A DNA stretch of 64,000 nucleotides from Yamagishiella unicocca (Eukaryota; Chlorophyta; Chlorophyceae; Chlamydomonadales; Volvocaceae): assembly GCA_003116995.1 (NCBI GenBank), contig BDSL01000097.1, positions 1 through 64,000 of the forward strand. The letters run 5' to 3'. This document shows, piece by piece, positions 57,748 to 64,000 of this stretch. Below the pieces are notes generated by a model. It worked only from the letters and a program-made list of their open reading frames with translations. It ran no database searches and had not been told where the DNA came from. The translations under genes and the position numbers were made by a program. Numbering within the stretch: the stretch's first letter is position 1; the number at the start of each line of letters is the position of its first letter.

Positions 57748-59081
57748 ATGCAGGCCTGCAATAACTCAAGTTCCTTAGCTATGTCAGCACTAGAAGACTG
57801 GCTCGGGGATCTAGGGGGTGCCACTCTCGAAGACACATCAGCTGAGGAGGATACTAAGAGGGCACTGAGAGAGCATGCGAGTCAGTTTTTGGACCAACAG
57901 CTGTGCGGGGGGCCCAACGGTCAGGTTCCACCGTTGAAGCGCAGAGCCTCGACTACGCAGACCGGTCACATCGCGAACACGGTGGTGGCCCCGAAGACCG
58001 TGGCACCAATCCTACACCGGAAGCAGCCCAAACAGGTCAACATAGGCGCAGCAGGTGTGAGCACAAGGCCCAGCCACGCCTGGGAAGAGCTTCCCGGGGA
58101 ACGAGAGGGAGCGCAGCTTTCGTTAGGACCTCAGCGGCCCAATAAGATGTCCGGAAGGCTGCGGGCACACAGCCTCGTGTGGAAACAGTGGGTAATTAAC
58201 TCACTCGTCCTGTCCTGGGTTCTACAAGGTTTCCCGCTCATTTGGGAGCAAGGCTGCCCACCACCTCCGTACTTCGGGAAGAATCACGCTTCCGCAGACA
58301 AACACGCCACTTTCGTGGATCAGGCTGTTGCCGACCTCATTGCCACTGACACAGTATGGGAATGGCACTGTCGGCCGCGTATGGTTTGCTCCTTGGGTGT
58401 GGTACAGCAGGCTACAAAGCTACGGCTCATATGGGACGGCCGTCCGGTCAACGACTATCTTCAGGTTCCAAAGTTCCGCTACGAGGACCTACGGTCGGTA
58501 TCTGGCTGGTGGTCTCGTCCGCGAGCTGGCATGGCACCTGCAGGCTGCACCACGACGCACTCGATGCGGACGACCTGGCCGCACTTGTGCGCACACACTC
58601 GAATGGCGAAAAAACTCTCTCCTGGACCTGATGATGGCTGCTTCCGTGGCTCTGCTGTTTGCGGGTTTCCTTCGGTTCGACGAGTTGGCGGAGGTGTCTG
58701 TGCACAAGGACCTGCTCCTCACAATGGAAACTCACATGGAAGCATTCATCCCGCGCTCCAAGACGGACCAGCTCATGAAGGGGGCCTGGGTGGTGGTCGC
58801 TCGTGTGGGGGGCCCACTTTGTCCGGTGGGCCTGGTGGAGAGGCTCCTTTCCCGGGGACAATACCAGCGGGTCCCCAGCCACCCAGACGAGGATGTCGGC
58901 CCTCTTCTTCGTACAGTGCAGTGGTCACAGAAGGGAGGCCGCCTCCAACGCATCCTGGGCACCAGGCTCAAACCAGTACCTGGCTCACGGACGCTGGCGT
59001 ACCAGAGCAATGGTCCAGCACTACACGCGGCGCGACCTAGAGAGCGCCCTGGAGGTCACCAACCGCCTGGGCCTGGCCTGA
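57748..59081 (+). pseudogene. DIRS-like reverse transcriptase / tyrosine recombinase remnant
   Basis: The first frame (from 57748) gives an N-terminal domain and then DIRS-type RT text: LQGFPLIWEQGCPPPPYF, KNHASADKHATFVDQA, MVCSLGVV, and KLRLIWDGRPVNDYL ending FRYEDL near 58490. There the RT breaks off before its YxDD catalytic motif. A different frame from about 58500 gives tyrosine-recombinase text, LLFAGFLRFDELAEVSVHKD with the first catalytic Arg. A third frame gives the C-terminal box HGRWRTRAMVQHYTRRDLES with the nucleophile Tyr, then a stop at 59081. So there is an internal deletion plus at least two frameshifts. Confidence 0.78.
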
Positions 59082-59165
59082 GGCGAGCGTATCTCTTCGG
59101 TCGGCAGTGTAAGGTCCAAATCAGCGGTCTCTCCGGTCGCTCCCCCCTCCTGTTCCCCTAGAGCC

Positions 59166-61380
59166 GAGGCTCCGTCGGCACCATGAAACGTTACTCAGCA
59201 ATGACGAGAGCTATGCTATAGGAGGCTGTAGTACAGAAGCTAGCATGCATGCTGACTCCAACTTGAAGTAAGGTGGCGAATTCGATTTCCACAACAAACA
59301 CAGCCGGTTATTGTGAGCGATGGAAAGTGAGGTTGTCCAAAGTACGGACGGAGCCTAATCACTCGCCCGTGCGTCCCCTGCTGTGGACTTCCGTCGCTGG
59401 CCTCCCTGGGCTGCCGTAGGCGCCCGAGCTAGGGAGGGGAGCGAGCACTTCTTCACGCGCATGCATGCTTTCAGTGTAAACTACAGCAGATGACAGCCTG
59501 ACCGCTTCGCCTCTACGATAATTCGAGTTGGTCCTGCCGCGTAGTGCGACCATACATAAAGGTGTCCTGCCAGCTGCGCGCATGCATGCATGCATGCAGG
59601 TCGGTGGCCTCTCTTCGTTCTGGTCGGTGTGCGGGCGTGCACATACAGGCACTGAAACATCGCATAGTACGTACTGCAATAAAACATAAGGAGGTCTTTC
59701 CGATAATAAGCTCGGGGTTCCCCGAATGCTCCATATATTGCCTCCTATATCTTCTGCACACCTCAGTCCCCCAAATTACACCGCCCCAGCTGCAGGTGGT
59801 CTCATCGCTCGCCTCACGTGCTCACGGACAGCGCAGGCGCAAAGCGCCCGGGCCCGAAGTCTATGAATACTCTGCAAGGTCACTTCTGCAACGATGGTGC
59901 ATACGATGCTCGGTCGATGCGGACCCCGCAGAAGTGCAAGCACTGTGGCGCAAAGTTTCCTGCAAGCAAAGCACGAAAGGAGGATCCCTAGCACCCTCAA
60001 ACCGTTGACCCCTACCGGTGGCTCGCCCCACCCACTGCTGGATTGCCCCCTGGCCCGTCGCTTTGTTGATTTCTGTGGTCACCAAACCCCCGCGCTCCTC
60101 GGCGCTGCAGTGGTTGGGGAACGAAAATGCGATAGGGCTCCCGACCCCGTAGTAGGGTGTCGGGGTCTCCTCGTGGCTGCACCACGCTGAGATCTGTCGG
60201 ACAATCCGGACCTCCTCTCACTAATGCGGAGCCGACTCGCGCCCCTACAAATCTAGTTGCACGCCTTCGCAAACCATCCTGAGCCCGCCTTTGCCCAGTT
60301 CAGAACTCTTCCCGTTGCCTGCTAGCGCGAACTCTCGCGAACAATGTCCCCCAGCTGTGAGCGTGCCTCTGCAGCCTGCCCTACTGGAACTGGTCGGGAC
60401 CCGGGCATAGGGCCTTTAGCTGAGCCTCAAACTCGCCGTCAGGTGTTTCCTCGCTGGCCTGGGGTGATTTAGATGCTGCATGTGCGACCGCGCGACCGCG
60501 CCTCTTGTAGTAGTTGATAAGACCGGCTGCCCTCAGCTCCCTCCGTTGCCGAGCTCGACGATGCAAGAGACAGGCTGAGACAGGTGGGGCAACAGACGGG
60601 TGCCCTAGTGCGCCTACTTCCCCCATGGGGGCAGGGCTAATGGACAGGCCTGATGTGCACGAGTTGTTTACAGGTGGAGGGGGCTCCCTGGCACTCTGGG
60701 ACCCCTGGGCCGCCCGCGCGCTTCATTTCCTACCTTGTCGGGCACCCGCTGTTTTGGGCGCGGCGAGGTCTCCTGTCCTTTCCGGTGCTTTTCAGGGCGT
60801 CTGCTGCTGCTGGCGGCTAGCGCTGTCTTCTCCTACGATTCCTGGGCCCTCCCGCTTGGGTTCGGCCGGGCTTGCGTCTGGTGAGTCCCGGACATGAACC
60901 CCCTTCTCGACCGGGCTTGAGGACACGGATGCATCTTATTGATCTTATTTTGTTACGTTGTGAGGTATGTAAGGTCTCTGGTCTGTATCGTGATGGGGCG
61001 TACCAGCGTAGCGCTTTCGCGCGGTTGACCCACCTGGCGCTCTGTTACATCGCCACCCGCTCTGCTGCCATACTTTTATTGCCAACCCAATTTGGCACGG
61101 GCACTGTGGGTTGCGCTCGTCCGGCCCGCGTCTTTCATTAGTGCCCGTTAGAGGTGCCCGTTGCATGGCATTCCCGGTAATACGGTCCGTTCGCGGCTAG
61201 CTGCGCCTCCGGTCATTTCGCGACCTTTTTGCGCGCGGCCTCCCAGCTCTAGCTCGCTCTAAGCTTTGCGTACTGGGGCCTTCTGTTGTGCACTCAGCCA
61301 GCAGGCAGAAATGCGGCCCGTCTCGGCTGTTTCTATACAACCTGCAGTTATAGAGCTATGTCGGCTGTTGCAGTAAATCA
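59166..61380. other. Region between the DIRS-like remnant and the LTR element
   Basis: No intact gene. A (CATG)n microsatellite is at 59580-59597. A short plus-strand frame at 59918-59992 reads CKHCGAKFPASKARK, a Cys-pair like that of BED-type zinc fingers, but it stops after 24 codons. A minus-strand frame 60626-60381 (81 codons, RELRAAGLINYYKRRGRA) is unrecognised. These may belong to the 3' part of the DIRS-like element or to older insertions. Confidence 0.4.
61376..61380 (+). repeat. Target-site duplication AATCA, left
   Basis: AATCA directly precedes the 5' LTR and is repeated at 63618-63622 after the 3' LTR. Confidence 0.92.
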
Positions 61381-61606
61381 TGTTGATTTCCCTGCTATCG
61401 CTAGGTAGGATTGTCCGGTCAGTCCGTCGCTATTGGTGAAGGTCGGTTGTAGTTGGTCGTGGTACAACACCATCTGCGATCTCGGTTCAGGATGCCATAT
61501 AATGATGTTATGGCTGCGTTGTTCTCTCTCTCATTATTGTCAATGCATTACTGACATGTAAGAACCAAGTTGCTACGCTTCTCTCCCACATCAGCCCCTT
61601 CCAACA
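61381..61606 (+). repeat. 5' long terminal repeat
   Basis: Begins TGTTGATTTCCC and ends CCCCTTCCAACA. It includes a TATA-like CATATAATG at 61496-61504 and the volvocine poly(A) signal TGTAA at 61557-61561, so U3, R and U5 can be placed roughly in that order. Confidence 0.95.
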
Positions 61607-61622
61607 GGTTATGAGCCCCGCG
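61607..61622 (+). promoter_or_regulatory. Primer binding site candidate, half-tRNA type
   Basis: The bases directly after the LTR, GGTTATGAGCCCCGCG, are the complement of GGCTCATAACC, which looks like the anticodon arm of an elongator tRNA-Met (CAT anticodon), not a tRNA 3' end. Drosophila copia is known to prime from an internally cut tRNA-Met; a similar use here is inference. Confidence 0.5.
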
Positions 61623-61704
61623 TTTCTGCGGTGGTGATCCTGTACCACTCTCGTTTCATAACGACGTTTTCTTACTTCTTCGTCGTTTATCCAAGAGAGC
61701 AAGG

Positions 61705-62506
61705 ATGGGCGATGCTGCTGAGAATGCCGTCGCTGCCATGGGCAGCTCATCGATCTTGCTTCCCAAGGTCATTTTCAACGGCGACAACTGGAATGCGTTT
61801 CGCCGTGATATCGAAAATTGTTTCGGCTTCAACGGCTGGTCGTCTGCCCTCCTGACTTCAATGGACCCGTTTTTCTTCCAAGGCGCTCATCATTCTACGC
61901 CGTCAAGTCGCTCCTGAGTATCAGATGGAGCTGATGGGCTGTGCGAACGCCAAGGTCGCTTGGGACAAGCTGAAGGTGCTGGGTGAGCGCGCTGCCAGGG
62001 CAAAGCTGATGATTTTGCTGCGCGCTCTGCACAACCTGCGCATGAAGTCGGATGAAAACGCGTACAAGTATGTCGCGCGTGTGAAGGAGTTGAAGAGCAT
62101 GCTGGATGATGCGGGTGAGGCGATTCCTGAGCGAGTGGTGGTGATGGCACTGCTCACTGGGTTGCCGGACCGTTACAAGCAGTTCGTAAACACCTTGCTG
62201 TTGTTGGGCGAAATCCCTGATTTGGACGGTCTGCTGCAGAAGCTAGTTGCGCTAGAAGGCCTTGAATTCCAGTCGGGCGATGTGGCTGAGGGTGAGTCAG
62301 CGTTCGCGCTGTTCTCCGGTAACAGCCGAAACCGCAACAGGCCATCGTGCACTAACTGTGGCAAGATGGGCCACAGTGCTGAGAAGTGTTGGCGGGACAA
62401 GCCCTGCTCTTACTGCGGCAAGCCGGGTCATGATGACTCGCGTTGTTTCAAGAAGCGTCGCGAGCAGCAGAGCGGCGACGCCATGCCGATCGCACTTGTG
62501 CTGTGA
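61705..62506 (+). pseudogene. Copia-type gag, interrupted by one frameshift
   Basis: Gag forms the retrotransposon particle and binds its RNA. The first frame starts at ATG 61705 and has the Copia gag opening (LPKVIFNGDNWNAFRRDIE). It leaves register near the T5 run at 61870-61874; the second frame carries the rest to the stop at 62506. The second part has KVAWDKLKVLGERAARAKL, a TGLPDRYKQFVNTLL segment typical of the UBN2-like Copia gag core, and two CX2CX4HX4C zinc knuckles (CTNCGKMGHSAEKC and CSYCGKPGHDDSRC, about 62348-62450). The total span of 802 nt is one base over a whole number of codons, so one inserted base explains the break. Confidence 0.85.
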
Positions 62507-63391
62507 AAGGTTTGCTTGCATTTTGTATGTCTGACGACTAAAACTCTGTCTGTCGTTGGGTATGCTCAGACTATGAACTTATCGCATGAAACGCTTGGCA
62601 ACTGCTTGTGCTCTGCGCCCTGTGACTGGGCTTTGTTGCTTGCGTAAATTTTGCTTTGTGCCCTTGCTTGGTTTGCCTTATTCTCCTGCTTGCCTGTAGT
62701 ATGTGTGCGCGCTGCGAGGCTGATCACCTCAGATAGTTTTCCCTGTGTTGATGCGCGTCTGTCTGTCTGTGATGCGCCTTTTCATATTTCGTTATCTGCC
62801 GTCACCTGTACCGTCGTGGACTTGCTTATGTTGACCTCGTTCTGCGGCTGCGTGGGAGGACTGCTCGTCGGTCGTGAACTGGTATCGGTAGAGGTAACCC
62901 CTCCCTTAGGACTTAGATGACGGTCTATTGGGGCTAGCTAAGCTAACCCTCAGCTAGTGCGTCAGGTTCAGTTGCCACCTCCGAGTAGTCCAGCCTTGTC
63001 CGCGGTCCTATGTTTTGCTTGGTCACTATCAGTCGCGAGTCGTGCGGTGTGGTATTTCCTCAGTCGGTGTGTCCTGCTCTCCAAACCGACCGGTGTGTTA
63101 TTTCCTCAGTCGGTGTGTCCTGCTGTCCAAACCGACCTGTGTCTCTTGCTTATTTGGGTATTTCCCTGTGTCCATCCCAGTAAGTTTCAACTCCGTGGGA
63201 GTCGTGTCAACTCCGTGTTAGGATGTTGATTTATGAAGTCATTGCGACCTGTGTGATTGCCAATTGCGTGGGAGACGTCTTACGCCTTAGGTATCTGTTT
63301 GGTTGCTACAGCTTGGAATCGGTTGAGTTGTGAGTTTGAAGCGAGCTGTGAATTGGCGTCGGTCGTTTACGACGTCCTGCCCGCGTGGGAG

Positions 63392-63617
63392 TGTTGATTT
63401 CCCTGCTATCGCTAGGTAGGATTGTCCGGTCAGTCCGTCGCTATTGGTGAAGGTCGGTTGTAGTTGGTCGTGGTACAACACCATCTGCGATCTCGGTTCA
63501 GGATGCCATATAATGATGTTATGGCTGCGTTGTTCTCTCTCTCATTATTGTCAATGCATTACTGACATGTAAGAACCAAGTTGCTACGCTTCTCTCCCAC
63601 ATCAGCCCCTTCCAACA
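63392..63617 (+). repeat. 3' long terminal repeat
   Basis: Same 226-bp sequence as 61381-61606 with no difference seen by eye. It is preceded by a short purine tract GTGGGAG that can serve as polypurine tract. Confidence 0.95.
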
Positions 63618-63622
63618 AATCA
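63618..63622 (+). repeat. Target-site duplication AATCA, right
   Basis: Matches 61376-61380. The empty site would read GTTGCAGTAAATCATGC. Confidence 0.92.
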
Positions 63623-64000
63623 TGCTTTTAATTGCGGTTGCGGAAATGTGGAACTGGCATGACGAGCATCCTCCGCGTGGCTTCCGACGACGCTCGCTCG
63701 TGCGTATTTTTGCCTCTTAGGGGTCTCCGTTCTGCATTCGGCCATGTGGCATCGCGGTCCGTCTGTGCTGTTGTTCCGACGAGTATAAGAACCCTAAAGT
63801 CCGCTCGTGTGGGGAAAATCCCGCTACGACGTCATGCTTTGAGGGTGCCGGTGGGTTGTGGGGCCAGGGGTCCCCGTTCTGCCGGGTCGCGCGCGCGCAT
63901 GCTCGTGTCTCGCTGCCGGCTTGGTGCAGGTGGTTCGTGTCTTCTGGACACGCTTGCGTTTCTCCCCGTATTTATGAGTTGTGCGTGCTGCCTTCTCCGT
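63623..64000. other. Right edge, nothing recognised
   Basis: The last 378 bases continue the sequence interrupted by the LTR element. No gene, repeat or RNA is supported. Confidence 0.4.

Larger units (their letters stand above)
54850..59165 (+). mobile_element. Decayed DIRS-like (tyrosine-recombinase) retroelement
   Basis: Order on the plus strand: leader with two small hairpins (CTTAGAGGC/GCCTCTAAG at 54889-54926; GTACGG/CCGTAC just after), gag-like frame, 108-bp tandem array, a frame with the front half of a reverse transcriptase, then the core of a tyrosine recombinase. RT plus tyrosine recombinase without an integrase defines DIRS-type elements, known from volvocine algae. The RT catalytic part and RNase H are missing and frames are broken, so it is not autonomous. 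I found no terminal repeats; the ends given are only the limits of recognisable content, and the element may continue towards 61.3 kb. Confidence 0.75.
61381..63617 (+). mobile_element. Young Copia-like, gag-only LTR retrotransposon
   Basis: Two 226-bp LTRs that I read as identical, TGTTG...CAACA ends, 5-bp target duplication AATCA, a primer-binding-site candidate directly after the 5' LTR, and one gag gene. There is no room or sequence for protease, integrase, reverse transcriptase or RNase H: 62507-63391 has only short frames. This organisation matches the plant class of terminal-repeat gag-only (TR-GAG) non-autonomous elements. Identical LTRs mean recent insertion. A 49-bp tandem duplication (TTTCCTCAGTCGGTGTGTCC...) lies at 63050-63145. 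Confidence 0.93.

Noticed and set aside
54850..61370. Split direct repeats or inverted terminal repeats expected of a complete DIRS/PAT element
   Set aside because: I compared the 54.85-55.1 kb leader with 59.1-61.3 kb and saw no convincing match, so the ends remain undefined.

Overview
The window reads as nuclear DNA of a chlamydomonadalean (volvocine-type) green alga. The pointers are GC-rich genes cut into many short exons with GTGAG/GTGCG-type donors, introns stuffed with GC-rich minisatellites, the volvocine poly(A) signal TGTAA inside a retrotransposon LTR, a chloroplast stromal processing peptidase, an expansin-like wall protein, and DIRS-like plus Copia-like retroelements. No bacterial operon, rRNA, tRNA or CRISPR array is visible. 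All gene models below were built by eye from splice sites, reading phase and protein resemblance.

Left half (1-36.1 kb) is host-gene territory. It holds, in order: the 3' end of a stromal processing peptidase (+, 1621-2915); an unrecognised eight-exon gene (-, 5277-8508); about 7 kb of transposon debris with a long-terminal-inverted-repeat element (13449-14784); a nine-exon coiled-coil gene (-, 16086-22169); the oxidative-folding enzyme ERO1 (+, 22760-27251), divergent from the coiled-coil gene across a 590-bp AT-richer gap; an expansin-like gene (+, 29262-31597); and an RS/RGG-rich protein gene (+, 33761-36099).

Right half (36.2-64 kb) is repeat-driven. A segmental tandem array (about 36.27-52.94 kb) carries three paralogous two-exon genes on the minus strand for a predicted membrane-anchored, glycosyltransferase-like protein. 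They are separated by a conserved non-coding spacer, and one copy has a 2.2-kb insertion. Then come a PIF/Harbinger-type MITE with TTA target duplication and host-like cargo (53622-54531); a decayed DIRS-like retroelement (about 54.85-59.17 kb) with a 1.2-kb in-frame 108-bp tandem array and a fused reverse-transcriptase/tyrosine-recombinase remnant; and a very young gag-only Copia-like LTR element (61381-63617) with identical 226-bp LTRs and AATCA target duplications.

The host genes do not form one pathway. Their predicted sites of action are the chloroplast stroma (import processing), the ER (disulfide formation), the secretory pathway and cell wall (expansin-like and glycosyltransferase-like proteins), the nucleus (RS protein) and the cytoskeleton (coiled-coil protein, tentative).
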